Source: Alphaproteobacteria bacterium GWC2_42_16 (GTDB lineage: Bacteria; Pseudomonadota; Alphaproteobacteria; UBA9655). Taken from it: 44,690 bases of DNA. Positions 32,411 through 40,669 of this stretch are shown here, piece by piece. The notes beneath the pieces were generated by a model. It ran no database searches. It was not told where the DNA came from and saw only the letters and a list, made by a program, of their open reading frames with translations. The stretch is from NCBI GenBank assembly GCA_001767835.1, contig MEMA01000044.1:1-44690 (forward strand), read 5' to 3'. Made by a program: the position numbers and the translations under genes. The first letter of the stretch is position 1; each line of letters begins with the position of its first letter.

Positions 32411-32962
32411 ATGTCAGGGAGAATTTTAAAAATTGCCCACATGGGGCAGCCCATTTTACAAAAACCCGCGGCTCCTGTCGAAGGATATGATGATCCTCAA
32501 GTTCTTCAGCTTATTCGGGACATGGAAGCCACCGTTAGCTATATGAATTGTTCTGGCCTTGCAGCACCTCAAGTTTTTGTTCCTCTACGGGTTGTTATCT
32601 TTCGGGTCTTAACAACAACGAATAACCCAGCTTACGAATTGACACCCGAATATGATCCTGAAGGTGTTCCTTGGACAGTAATGATTAATCCCACACTAAC
32701 GCCTCTCTCAGACCAAATCACGACAGGATGGGAATCGTGTTTATCTTTGCCGGGGCTAATGGGTCGTGTTTCTCGCTATCATTCTATAGAGTATAGGTAT
32801 CTGAATAAAGATGGGCAGGAGGAAAAGCGGCAGGCTCATGGGTTTCACGCACGGGTTGTTCAGCATGAATGTGACCACTTAGATGGTGTTCTCTATCCAA
32901 CGAAAATTGAGGACATGAAAGATTTTGGTTTTAAAGATGAAATACTAAGAAGTTTGTTTTAA
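32411..32962 (+). CDS. def: Peptide deformylase
   Basis: 183 residues with all three deformylase motifs: I is CSGLAAPQ (47-54), II is ESCLS with metal-ligand Cys110, and III is HECDH (152-156). It removes the formyl group from nascent protein N-termini using Fe2+. Motif I has Cys for the first Gly, and motif II has ESCLS instead of EGCLS, so it is a divergent type. The bacterial housekeeping copy usually sits with fmt, which is not here, so this may be a second copy. AGGAGGTTTT precedes the start. Its 3' end overlaps the opposite LuxR-like gene by 4 bp. Confidence 0.9.
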   Translation: MSGRILKIAHMGQPILQKPAAPVEGYDDPQVLQLIRDMEATVSYMNCSGLAAPQVFVPLRVVIFRVLTTTNNPAYELTPEYDPEGVPWTVMINPTLTPLSDQITTGWESCLSLPGLMGRVSRYHSIEYRYLNKDGQEEKRQAHGFHARVVQHECDHLDGVLYPTKIEDMKDFGFKDEILRSLF

Positions 32963-33426
32963 ATGCCTTCCAAAGGGGCGTAAAAACATTTAATAATATG
33001 ATGAATTTCACTTAAGTATTGTTCTTCCTTTAACAGCCCATAAAACTCTTTTGAGGAAACTTCTGCGCCTAAGGCAATAATTTCTTTTTTGTTTTTGTTA
33101 AGCAATCCAATGGTTAATCCAGATTTAATCTTGCAAATATCGTTACGCTCTTGCATAATTCTTTGCCCATCCACATCTTCTGGACGGCAGGCATCCCAAA
33201 CAATCAAGGGCAAGTTGGAGCGGATAACGCCCAAGAATAAGGGATCAACTTTGCAGTAACTTTTTTTCTTATAAAGAGCCCCCCATTCTTGATTGGAAAA
33301 ACAAGAGCACATGATACGCCCTTCTTGAATGAGGCCATAACTGAAATAGGTAATACCAAGCTTTTTCAGGGCCTTATAAGTTAAACTCAAGTGGTGGGCT
33401 TTTGTTTCCATAACGCTTAATTCCAT
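32959..33426 (-). CDS. LuxR-type autoinducer-binding domain protein without HTH
   Basis: 155 residues that fit the autoinducer-binding domain of LuxR/TraR regulators: SCFSNQEWGALYKKKSYCKV, then DPLFLGVIRSNLPLIVWDA and KSGLTIGLL. Trp48, Tyr52, Asp61, Pro62, Trp77 and Gly103 occupy the places and near-exact spacing of TraR Trp57, Tyr61, Asp70, Pro71, Trp85 and Gly113. The protein ends where the HTH would begin. In Ti plasmids an HTH-less TraR relative (TrlR) blocks TraR, so a modulating role is conceivable. It lies next to a LuxI-like gene 1.6 kb away. AGAGAGGG precedes the ATG. Confidence 0.75.
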   Translation of the reverse strand: MELSVMETKAHHLSLTYKALKKLGITYFSYGLIQEGRIMCSCFSNQEWGALYKKKSYCKVDPLFLGVIRSNLPLIVWDACRPEDVDGQRIMQERNDICKIKSGLTIGLLNKNKKEIIALGAEVSSKEFYGLLKEEQYLSEIHHIIKCFYAPLEGI

Positions 33427-33465
33427 TGAGCCCTCTCTTCAGAAGTTGCTTATTTACATTTGTTT

Positions 33466-34761
33466 CTAAACCGCAGATGCCAAAACTTTTTTATGGCCAG
33501 TTCTGCTTCGTGAATAAAGGCTGAGACAAAGAATAAAAGTCGCTGCAAGAAGCATGAGATATATGGCGGGTGAGTATAAGGTTGCGTGTCGTGCTTCAAT
33601 TAAATATGTTAATAACATAGGAGCCGTCCCCCCACAAGCAGCCATCCCAATGCAGAAGTTTATAGAAACCCCGCGGTAACGAGCGGGGGTTGGAAAAAGG
33701 GTTTGCATAAATCCATGTCCAGCACCTGCAATGCTGGCAACAAAGATCCCCAAAAGTGATTGACCAATTAAGATAAGTGGTGGGTTGAGAGTTTGAAGGA
33801 GGAAGAAAACAGGAAAAGCTCCAAAGAGGAGAAGGATACCAGCGGTGATCATGGCTTTGTTTCCTCCAACCCTATCTAAAAAATAACCTGCTACGGGGCA
33901 ACCAAACATAAAGAAGCTGAGCCCTAAAAGGTTATATTTCATGGCAACTGCGGGATCTAACCCTAAATACTTTGACATATAGACGTTAAGGAATCCAAAA
34001 AGCGTATAGGAAAGAGCTCCATTCAGAGAACCAACAATAAAGGAAATAAAAGAGCTAATCGGATAAGATGAGTAAATCTCTAAAAGGCCAACATGTTTTG
34101 TCATCTTTTTTTCCTTGAGGGCAGCAAACTCGGGGGTTTCATTCATAAAAGTACGGATAAAAAACCCAATAAAGCTAATGAAGGCTCCAAAAATAAAAGG
34201 AAGTCTCCACATCCATTCAGCACCATAATTTGAGATTAAAAAGCCTGAGAAGGTGGCAGTCATGGCTCCAATAACGCAAGAAGCTGTAATAATTCCGCCA
34301 ACAGTACCGGGCTTTATTTTGCCCACATGTTCAAGAGCAAAAATAGCCGCTCCATTATATTCTCCTCCCGTGCATAGTCCTTGTAAAAGACGACAAAGGA
34401 TAAGAATAAGGGGAGCCATGAGACCCAATTGGTTATAGCCTGGGAGAAGCCCGATAATCAAAGTGGGCAAGCCTGTAAGAAGAATGGTTGTGCTTAAGGA
34501 AAGCTTGCGGCCAACCGTGTCGCCAAAATAACCGAATACCAAAGCTCCTAAAGGCCGCATGATAAACCCAACAGCAAAAATTGCCCAGCTCGCAAGAAGA
34601 GAAATGGTTGGATCTTCCATGGGGAAAAAGACGCGCCCGATGGTGGCTGCATAAATAGCGTAAATCGTAAAATCAAAAAACTCCAGTGCGTTTCCCATCA
34701 CAGTTGCAGGGAGAAGTTTGAAATAAAGAGTCTTTTTTTGTAGGGCTATTGACGTACTCAT
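33466..34761 (-). CDS. MFS transporter, metabolite:H+ symporter (ProP-like) family
   Basis: 431 residues with about 12 membrane spans. MHS-family features are GNALEFFDFTIYAIYAATIG at the first helix, MRPLGALVFGYFGDTVGRKL in loop 2-3, and RLLQGLCTGGEYNGAAIF in helix 4-5. Members import osmolytes, proline, citrate, alpha-ketoglutarate or shikimate with protons. The substrate cannot be read from sequence. Intracellular alphaproteobacteria typically have many paralogues, and another MHS-like protein is at 38210. Confidence 0.88.
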   Translation of the reverse strand: MSTSIALQKKTLYFKLLPATVMGNALEFFDFTIYAIYAATIGRVFFPMEDPTISLLASWAIFAVGFIMRPLGALVFGYFGDTVGRKLSLSTTILLTGLPTLIIGLLPGYNQLGLMAPLILILCRLLQGLCTGGEYNGAAIFALEHVGKIKPGTVGGIITASCVIGAMTATFSGFLISNYGAEWMWRLPFIFGAFISFIGFFIRTFMNETPEFAALKEKKMTKHVGLLEIYSSYPISSFISFIVGSLNGALSYTLFGFLNVYMSKYLGLDPAVAMKYNLLGLSFFMFGCPVAGYFLDRVGGNKAMITAGILLLFGAFPVFFLLQTLNPPLILIGQSLLGIFVASIAGAGHGFMQTLFPTPARYRGVSINFCIGMAACGGTAPMLLTYLIEARHATLYSPAIYLMLLAATFILCLSLYSRSRTGHKKVLASAV

Positions 34762-35066
34762 ATGGCCTCTTTTTTTAATTTATTTTGGATTTAGTTGTTA
34801 TAGTCTCAACCTAGATAATTGAGCTGCCTAATATAATTTTTGCATACCCGATGTGTATTATTTGCAAGTGTGATTTTTCTTTCCAAGGTAATGTTTGCTT
34901 ATACGTTAATGGCTGAGGTTAATTGCCTATAGGTAAAATTCCCTTGATAAACAACATAACCAATCTTTAAAGGGTATTTCCCCTATTTTAGTTCATTAGC
35001 TTTTCCTGCAAGATTTCTATGGCTACCAGAAAGGGTACCTTATTAGTATTACATAGGGAATATACA
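34762..35066. other. Intergenic region between divergent genes
   Basis: 305 AT-rich bases between the MFS gene (minus) and the secreted-protein gene (plus). TATAAT-like boxes occur (for example near 34831). No strong hairpin, repeat or RNA gene is apparent. Confidence 0.4.
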
Positions 35067-35681
35067 ATGTCTAAATCTCTTTTTTTCTTTGCCGGCTTTT
35101 CACTTCTGTTTTGTGTAACCTCGTCTTTATCTTGGTCAATGCAGTGTGAAGAACATGATTGTGATGAGTCCAGGAAAACATTTGTTTCGACCTTACCTGG
35201 CTCTGGTAAATGGAAAGATGATGTTACGCCAAAAAAGAACTGGACATGCCAAGCAATTGAGGATCTTGAAAGCGCAGATTCCCTCTGTCAAATGTGTGAA
35301 CGAGAATGGATTCGTTATGCTCATACCATGCAACATGCTGATTATAAAAATTTGACCGTGGGGTGTATATGCGCAGGACACATGGAAGGAGACCTTAAAG
35401 CCTCTAAGGAAAGAGAATCCTATTTTCGTTCTCGATCTCAGAGGCGAACCAAGTGGCTGGATTTGGCTTGGAAAAAGTCTAAGAAGGGCAACTTATATAT
35501 AAAGACACGGGCTAATTCTGAGGATGAAGATTCTCATATTGTTACAATTTTCAAAGGTAAATATGGCAAATATTCTGCATCAATTGATCAAAAATACCTT
35601 GAACAATGGTTCCCAACAGTTAGAGAAGCTCAATATGCGGCCTTTGATTACCTTTGGCCTTCAAAAAAGATTTTTGAATAA
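35067..35681 (+). CDS. Secreted hypothetical protein
   Basis: 204 residues from ATG 35067, which starts a clean signal peptide (MSKSLFFFAGFSLLFCVTSS). The open frame back to 35019 adds 16 residues without a ribosome binding site. The mature N-terminal half has six or so Cys, including a CQMCEREW pair. The C-terminal half is basic, with KGKYGKYSASI and FPTVREAQYAAFDYLW, reminiscent of short DNA-binding AP2-like or WGR-like strands, but not secure. Probably exported. The function is unknown. Confidence 0.65.
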   Translation: MSKSLFFFAGFSLLFCVTSSLSWSMQCEEHDCDESRKTFVSTLPGSGKWKDDVTPKKNWTCQAIEDLESADSLCQMCEREWIRYAHTMQHADYKNLTVGCICAGHMEGDLKASKERESYFRSRSQRRTKWLDLAWKKSKKGNLYIKTRANSEDEDSHIVTIFKGKYGKYSASIDQKYLEQWFPTVREAQYAAFDYLWPSKKIFE

Positions 35682-35771
35682 GGCGCACTAACTTTAAGAA
35701 AAGCATTTTTTGAAAGTAAAAAATCCATTATGGTTTCTCTATATCAACTTTAAGAGAGAGACAAGGTATCT

Positions 35772-36236
35772 ATGATTGAAGCCAAATTGAAAAAGCTCAA
35801 CATCACCATTCCAACTCCCACGCCTCCTGCAGCGGATTATGTTCCTTTTGTAAAAGTAGGCTCATTGGTTTTTATCTCAGGACAGCTTCCCTTATCGCAA
35901 GGTGAGATAACATATAAAGGAAAGGTCGGAGACACTATGTCTCTTAAGGATGGGCAAGAAGCCGCCCGGCTTTGTGCCTTAAATATTTTAGCTCAACTTA
36001 AGGAGGCGTGTGAAGGTGATTTCAACCGTATTCAGCGGTGTGTTCGGTTGGGAGGTTTCGTGAATTCAACAGATGATTTCACAGAGCATCCAAAAGTTAT
36101 TAATGGAGCCTCTGATTTGATGGTAGCTATTTTTGGAGATAAAGGAAAACATACACGCGTGGCTCTTGGTGTGAATGCTCTTCCCTTAGGGGCTGTTGTG
36201 GAAGTTGAAGCAATTTTTGAAGTCAATAATTCATGA
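35772..36236 (+). CDS. RidA family protein (YjgF/YER057c/UK114)
   Basis: 154 residues. RidA features are FVKVGSLVFISGQLP, GQEAARLCALNILAQLKEA, and the substrate-binding C-terminal block HTRVALGVNALPLGAVVEVE with its conserved Arg. The length and N-terminus fit the longer subgroup rather than the 130-residue core. RidA proteins hydrolyse reactive enamine/imine intermediates from PLP enzymes. The stop overlaps the next gene's ATG by 4 bp, so it is co-translated with the methyltransferase. Confidence 0.9.
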   Translation: MIEAKLKKLNITIPTPTPPAADYVPFVKVGSLVFISGQLPLSQGEITYKGKVGDTMSLKDGQEAARLCALNILAQLKEACEGDFNRIQRCVRLGGFVNSTDDFTEHPKVINGASDLMVAIFGDKGKHTRVALGVNALPLGAVVEVEAIFEVNNS

Positions 36237-36961
36237 AAAAATATTTTGTGAAATCTCCTCAAAATCCTTCTCATCTTTGGATATGGGGGACTCATGCTTG
36301 TCTTGCTGCCCTCCAAAATCCAAAGCGTCATTGTTATCGGTTGCTTCTTACAAAGACAGCAGAAAAAGAATTCTCGACCTTTCCACAAGGGGAAATTGTT
36401 GAGGGACATATCTTATCTCGATGGCTTCCTGAAGGAGCGGTTCATCAAGGCGTTGCTATGGAAGTGGCCCCTCTTTCAGAGCCTTCTTTTTCTCGTTTAA
36501 AGGGGACAGAAAAAGGAGTGCTCGTGGTTTTGGACCACGTCACGGATCCTCATAATGTCGGCTCTATTTTAAGGACGGCACGGGCTCTTAAGGCTCTTGG
36601 TGTCGTCATGACGGAGCGAAACACACCGCCCTTAGCTGGTGCCTTAGCAAAGACAGCTTCTGGGGCTTTAGAACACTTACCCGTGTGGAAAGTGACAAAC
36701 CTTGCGCGTAGCCTTGAGGAGCTGAAAAGTTTTGGGTTTTGGACGATAGGATTGGATGAACGTGCCCCTCAAGTTCTTACGCATTCGACTCTTCCTGATC
36801 GTGTGGCCATTGTCCTGGGGGCTGAGGGAGAGGGGTTGCGTCGTCTGACCCAAGAAAAATGTGATTTTCTTGTCAGGCTTCCCACAGATCCGGAATTTCC
36901 AACCTTGAATGTCTCGGTGGCAGGGGCCCTTGCTCTCTATGAGCTCATAAGACCGTGTTAA
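36233..36961 (+). CDS. rlmB: SpoU-family 23S rRNA 2'-O-methyltransferase, RlmB/TrmH type
   Basis: 242 residues with an N-terminal substrate-binding domain (IWGTHACLAALQNPKRHCYR) and a SPOUT knot domain. The three motifs are complete: VVLDHVTDPHNVGSILRTAR (motif 1 with Asn/Arg), IVLGAEGEGLRRLT (2) and LPTDPEFPTLNVSVAGALAL (3). RlmB methylates G2251 of 23S rRNA using SAM. Which RNA is the substrate here is inferred from overall similarity. It overlaps the RidA gene and is followed by about 180 bp before the lipoprotein gene. Confidence 0.88.
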   Translation: MKKYFVKSPQNPSHLWIWGTHACLAALQNPKRHCYRLLLTKTAEKEFSTFPQGEIVEGHILSRWLPEGAVHQGVAMEVAPLSEPSFSRLKGTEKGVLVVLDHVTDPHNVGSILRTARALKALGVVMTERNTPPLAGALAKTASGALEHLPVWKVTNLARSLEELKSFGFWTIGLDERAPQVLTHSTLPDRVAIVLGAEGEGLRRLTQEKCDFLVRLPTDPEFPTLNVSVAGALALYELIRPC

Positions 36962-37140
36962 AATTGCCTCACCTTTTTTCTTTTTTATGAGGGGAGAAAT
37001 AATTTTCTGTTCATCCTTAAATTTGGTGATAAAAATTTTAAAAGGTTAATATTTTCGCTTAATTCAAATCAAATTTTAAGGAGTTGATGGCTTTTTCCAT
37101 TAGGACTCCATCATTGAAAGTCATAGGAAGGAAATTAAAA

Positions 37141-37986
37141 ATGAAAAGTAAGTTTTTAGTAAGTAGTGTTAAATTAAGTGCTGCCATGGCTTTATTATTG
37201 ATGAGTGGATGTGCTGAATACCATAAAAGGGTTTTAGATTGTACAGAGCCAAAAGGAAATGAGTTTTGCGATACCCTAGCCAAAGAATACAAAATTTTAG
37301 GGGATACGGAACAATCCATCATGTATGATGAGATTTCCGCCGACTATTATTACAGAAAAGCCTTGAAGGCAAGCAAAGAGTGTGACTCTGTTTTGCCAGC
37401 TTGCCTGGAAGACTGGGATATTCCTGAGGACAAGCTTGCTGAACTTCAAACAGCACGCGCACGGTTAGTGCGGGCTTTAGCGAATGGAGCTCGAAGAGAC
37501 GCTCCAAAAATGACGGCTTATGCTCAGGCTCACTTTGATTGTTGGGTTGAACAACAGGCCGAAGGCTGGCAAAAGCTGGACATCGCTCATTGTCGTTCCG
37601 AGTTTTACGCAAGCATGGCAGAAGTTGAAGTCATGTTGATGGGCGGCTTTACCAATGTGTCTCCCTCAAATATGGTTTTTTTTGATTTAGAAAGTGCCAA
37701 AGTTAAAGATGAGGACAAAAAGACCCTTGAGAATGTTGCTCAAGAAGCGTTAGCAAAAGAAAATTCGACAGCTCATATATTACTTGTTGGCCGGACAGAT
37801 AAAGCGGGAGATGCTAAATATAATGAAAATCTTTCGAGTCAACGGGCAATGAACGTTAAGAAGGAACTGGTTCGGCGAGGGGTTTCTCCCGAGAGAATTG
37901 CAATAAAAGCAGAAGGAGAAACGCCTGGACCAAACGTGGATACTCATAATCGCCGTGTTGATATCATCTTTTTAGAATATAAATAG
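37141..37986 (+). CDS. OmpA/Pal-like peptidoglycan-binding lipoprotein
   Basis: 281 residues from ATG 37141, chosen for GGAAGGAAATTAAAAATG and because it starts a lipoprotein signal (LSAAMALLLMSGC, Cys at about 24). The frame is open to 37084. A helical middle (about 60-150) precedes an OmpA-like domain (from about 175) with the peptidoglycan-contact block NLSSQRAMNVKKELVRRGVS and NRRVDIIFLEY. It probably tethers the outer membrane to peptidoglycan. A rho-independent terminator follows 62 bp after the stop. Confidence 0.88.
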   Translation: MKSKFLVSSVKLSAAMALLLMSGCAEYHKRVLDCTEPKGNEFCDTLAKEYKILGDTEQSIMYDEISADYYYRKALKASKECDSVLPACLEDWDIPEDKLAELQTARARLVRALANGARRDAPKMTAYAQAHFDCWVEQQAEGWQKLDIAHCRSEFYASMAEVEVMLMGGFTNVSPSNMVFFDLESAKVKDEDKKTLENVAQEALAKENSTAHILLVGRTDKAGDAKYNENLSSQRAMNVKKELVRRGVSPERIAIKAEGETPGPNVDTHNRRVDIIFLEYK

Positions 37987-38047
37987 GCCAGGCTCACTTT
38001 CCAGCTAAAAACTGGGATGGATAACAAGAAGAAGGTCATTAAACTTT

Positions 38048-38075
38048 AAGGGCGCCCGATAGGCGCCCTTTTTGT
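38048..38075 (+). terminator. Rho-independent terminator
   Basis: AAGGGCGCC (38048-38056) pairs with GGCGCCCTT (38062-38070) around the loop CGATA and runs into TTTGT. It ends the OmpA-like lipoprotein transcript and separates it from the TPP-controlled gene. Confidence 0.9.
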
Positions 38076-38130
38076 CATCCGTTACAATCGTTGCTTGCGC
38101 CTTTAAATATTTTATCGTAAAAATAAATCA

Positions 38131-38209
38131 CTCATCGGGGTGCTCTTATAGGAAGAGCTGAGATTATACCCGTGTACCTGATCCAGGTTATACTGGCGGA
38201 GGAAATGAG
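38131..38209 (+). promoter_or_regulatory. TPP riboswitch (THI box) overlapping the ribosome binding site
   Basis: The conserved THI-box blocks occur in order: CGGGGTGC (38136-38143), AGCTGAGATTATACCCG (38156-38172), ACCTGATCCAGGTTATACTGG and GCGGAGGAA. The ends CTCAT (38131) and ATGAG (38205) pair as stem P1. The only Shine-Dalgarno candidate, GGAGG at 38198-38202, belongs to the 3' conserved block, 7 bp before the ATG at 38210. TPP binding should hide it and stop translation directly, without a separate expression platform. Confidence 0.92.
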
Positions 38210-39589
38210 ATGATGCGTATTCTTAAAATCAATCCACGTTCCCTAACTTCCCATCGGTGGAGTATTGTTATTGGGAACCTCCTGGAGCATTTTGACTCCT
38301 CATTATATGGGTTTTTAGCGCCCTGCGTAGGAAAGGCTTTTTTCCCGAGCTATTCCCCTCTTTATCAACTGATTTTAACCTATGGTGTTTACATCATCAC
38401 CTTTGTGGCGCGACCATTAGGGGGGCTTTTTTTTAGCCACCTCACCTATCGTTATGGCCCCTTGAAAGCCCTTTCCTGGTCCCTTGTTGGGCTTGCACTT
38501 CCAACAGGTCTCTTGGGCTTTATCCCGAGCGCGCATCAAATAGGAATTCTCGCCCCGTGTCTTTTAATTCTTATAAGGTTTGCGCAGAGTTTTTGTGCTG
38601 CAGGCGAAAGTGCGATTGCAGGGTATTATCTCATTGAAGACACTTCTCAAAGCAAACAAATCTCTTGGTCCGGTATTTACCAAAGCTCTACAATATTAGG
38701 CATTCTGATGGCATCATCCTTAAGTGGGTTGATTTTTGCTTATTCTCAAAATGAAGACCTCTGGCGCTTTGCATTTTTATTAGGATTTATCTTGGGACTC
38801 TCAGGATTGTGGCTACGGTTTCCGTTTCAGAAAAAAGAGATTCAAGGCCTTTCTTTTGAGACGTTCCCCGGTGATGAAAGGACTTTTTCTCGGCTGAGAA
38901 CGCATTGGAAACTTATTCTCTTTCTTGTCCCTGTTTATGGGTTTTCTTATTTGACCTATTCAGTTCCTTTCATTTTTTTGAATCCTTATCTAGAGCAAAT
39001 AACACCGATTTCTTTGGCTACCTTATTGTATCAAACGAGTTCTTTGCTTTGGATTGATGCATTGTTGCTGCCTGGGGTAGCTTTTTTTACCCAACGATTT
39101 AGCTCTGTCAAAACGCTTTTAGGGAGTTCCCTTCTCTTTGCAGCGGGGGCTTCGACTCTCTTGATAAGTCTCCCCTATGGGTCTCTTCTTATGATCTTTT
39201 TGTTGAGGTTGATGATGGTGATCGGCGGGGTTGGATTTACGGTTGCGCTTCTTCCTTGGACAACACGCCTTTATCCGCCTCGCGATAAGTATTTACTCCA
39301 CAGTGTGAGCTACAATTTAGGCACAGAACTTTTTGGACGGAGTTCTCCTGCCATTTGTTTATGGCTCTATGCTGTTACCCAACATCCTTCTAGTCCCTTA
39401 ATTTATATTCTAGCTTTAACTTTGACATCCCTCAGCCTTATCATTTGGTTTGAGGTTTCTCAAAGACCGCGAAACCGTGGTGTCTGTGCTAAACCCAGGG
39501 GCATTTGTCAAGGGCGATTTAAAAGTGCGGAATTTGAAAAAAAATATGAAGCGTCATATCAATTAAGCCGCTGCAATACATGGCGATAA
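38210..39589 (+). CDS. MFS transporter under TPP riboswitch control, predicted thiamine(-phosphate) importer
   Basis: 459 residues with about 12 membrane spans and MHS-like features: IVIGNLLEHFDSSLYGFLAP, FVARPLGGLFFSHLTYRYGP and RFAQSFCAAGESAIAGYYL. MHS proteins are proton symporters. Because a TPP riboswitch directly covers its ribosome binding site, thiamine or a thiamine precursor/phosphate is the most likely substrate. No thi biosynthesis gene is seen in the window. The last about 35 residues are hydrophilic and run 31 bp over the end of the opposite toxin gene, so the C-terminus may have been extended by read-through into neighbouring DNA. Confidence 0.85.
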   Translation: MMRILKINPRSLTSHRWSIVIGNLLEHFDSSLYGFLAPCVGKAFFPSYSPLYQLILTYGVYIITFVARPLGGLFFSHLTYRYGPLKALSWSLVGLALPTGLLGFIPSAHQIGILAPCLLILIRFAQSFCAAGESAIAGYYLIEDTSQSKQISWSGIYQSSTILGILMASSLSGLIFAYSQNEDLWRFAFLLGFILGLSGLWLRFPFQKKEIQGLSFETFPGDERTFSRLRTHWKLILFLVPVYGFSYLTYSVPFIFLNPYLEQITPISLATLLYQTSSLLWIDALLLPGVAFFTQRFSSVKTLLGSSLLFAAGASTLLISLPYGSLLMIFLLRLMMVIGGVGFTVALLPWTTRLYPPRDKYLLHSVSYNLGTELFGRSSPAICLWLYAVTQHPSSPLIYILALTLTSLSLIIWFEVSQRPRNRGVCAKPRGICQGRFKSAEFEKKYEASYQLSRCNTWR

Positions 39590-39846
39590 ACTTCGTCTCG
39601 ATTACGTTTTCCAATAGCCACAACTTGCACAACAACACGCTGATCAAAAACTCGGTAGACCAAGCGATATCCAGAAGCTCGAAGTTTTATCTTATAGTAC
39701 CCCTTCATCCCATGAAGGGCATCCTTTGGAACGTGAGGGCCGTCCAAGCGCTTTTCTAATTTAGCTTTAAGTTGCTTTTGAATTGTCTCTCCAAGCTTAT
39801 CCCATTCCTTCTTAGCGGACGTTAAAAAGGTAAGCTTATAAGTCAT
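39559..39846 (-). CDS. RelE-family toxin of a type II toxin-antitoxin pair
   Basis: 95 residues from ATG 39846, overlapping the antitoxin stop by 11 bp. The track of the fold is FLTSAKKEWDKLGETIQKQL, then LHGMKGYYKIKLRASGYRLVY and VVQVVAIGKRNRDEVY, standard RelE/ParE superfamily. RelE toxins cleave mRNA in the ribosome. The order antitoxin then toxin is canonical. It looks whole. Confidence 0.9.
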   Translation of the reverse strand: MTYKLTFLTSAKKEWDKLGETIQKQLKAKLEKRLDGPHVPKDALHGMKGYYKIKLRASGYRLVYRVFDQRVVVQVVAIGKRNRDEVYRHVLQRLN

Positions 39847-40084
39847 CGAGACTGACTTCAATTTCTTCCTCGCCTACTCGTTCTTTAACAATTTTGGCAA
39901 GTTCAATATCTTCAATAATCTCCATCATGGCCTCATAGATTTTAGCGGGTACACAATAAAAAATGGGCTCATTTCGACTTAAAATAGCAATAGGATTTCC
40001 ATGGGCGCTTCTAAAAGTTTGCATAGGGTGTTTTTTTAAATCCGTAATGCTGGCAACTTCGTTTGTTAAAATTTGATAGGTCAT
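39836..40084 (-). CDS. Phd/YefM-RelB-family antitoxin
   Basis: 82 residues. The N-terminal Phd-type DNA-binding domain is NEVASITDLKKHPMQTFRSA, followed by NPIAILSRNEPIFYCVPAK. The acidic C-terminal tail that wraps the toxin ends EEEIEVSLDDL. It has a strong AGGAGGAATAACTC before the ATG. An 18-bp perfect palindrome about 35-50 bp upstream is a probable autoregulatory operator. Confidence 0.9.
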   Translation of the reverse strand: MTYQILTNEVASITDLKKHPMQTFRSAHGNPIAILSRNEPIFYCVPAKIYEAMMEIIEDIELAKIVKERVGEEEIEVSLDDL

Positions 40085-40118
40085 GAGTTATTCCTCCTAA
40101 TGTACTTATAATAGCATA

Positions 40119-40136
40119 TTTAAAAGTACTTTTAAA
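40119..40136. promoter_or_regulatory. 18-bp palindromic operator upstream of the antitoxin gene
   Basis: TTTAAAAGTACTTTTAAA is a perfect palindrome. On the minus strand it is followed by TATGCTATTATAAG, a -10-like region, and then the antitoxin ribosome binding site. Phd-type antitoxins repress their own promoters through such sites. The remaining gap to 40324 contains no other feature I can support. Confidence 0.55.
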
Positions 40137-40324
40137 CACATATTAAAGCCAAAAATTTGTGTCGAGCCTCAAAAGCCAAGATATCTAGCTTATCTGCAAG
40201 AATAGAAAATTTTCGGATTTTATATTTCAGATCTTTAAAAAAAGACTCAGGTGTATAAAAAATCCCTTCCAAAATTGTAGCTTATAGCATACAATGTAAG
40301 TATAAAAAACAATGTGCGACCCTA

Positions 40325-40669
40325 ATGCTTAAGAAGAAAACGGTTGTAATTTATGCTGATAAAAACGGACGCGAACCATTTTCAGGATGGCTCCATTCCT
40401 TGAAAGATAGGACGTTTAAAGCAAGGATTAGAAACAGACTGTCAAGGTTAGAGCTTGGAAACTTTGGAGACTGTGAATCTATTGGAAATGGGATCTTCGA
40501 ACTGAGGTTCTTTTTTGGCCCTGGATTTAGAGCCTACTTCGCAGAATATGAAAGTACGACGATCATCTTACTCTGTGGAGGGGATAAAAAAACACAGAAC
40601 AAGGATATTCTAAAAGCAAAGGATTATTGGAGAGAATTTAAGGAGAAGGGAAGAAATGAGAAAACTTAG
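40325..40669 (+). CDS. HigB-like (Gp49/DUF891) toxin
   Basis: 114 residues: VVIYADKNGREPFSGWLHSL, the RIRNRLSRLELGNFGDCESI helix and ELRFFFGPGFRAYFAEYEST, the Gp49-like RelE-superfamily pattern. The toxin comes first and the HTH antitoxin second, as in higBA modules. It overlaps the antitoxin gene by 14 bp. It looks whole. Confidence 0.88.
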   Translation: MLKKKTVVIYADKNGREPFSGWLHSLKDRTFKARIRNRLSRLELGNFGDCESIGNGIFELRFFFGPGFRAYFAEYESTTIILLCGGDKKTQNKDILKAKDYWREFKEKGRNEKT

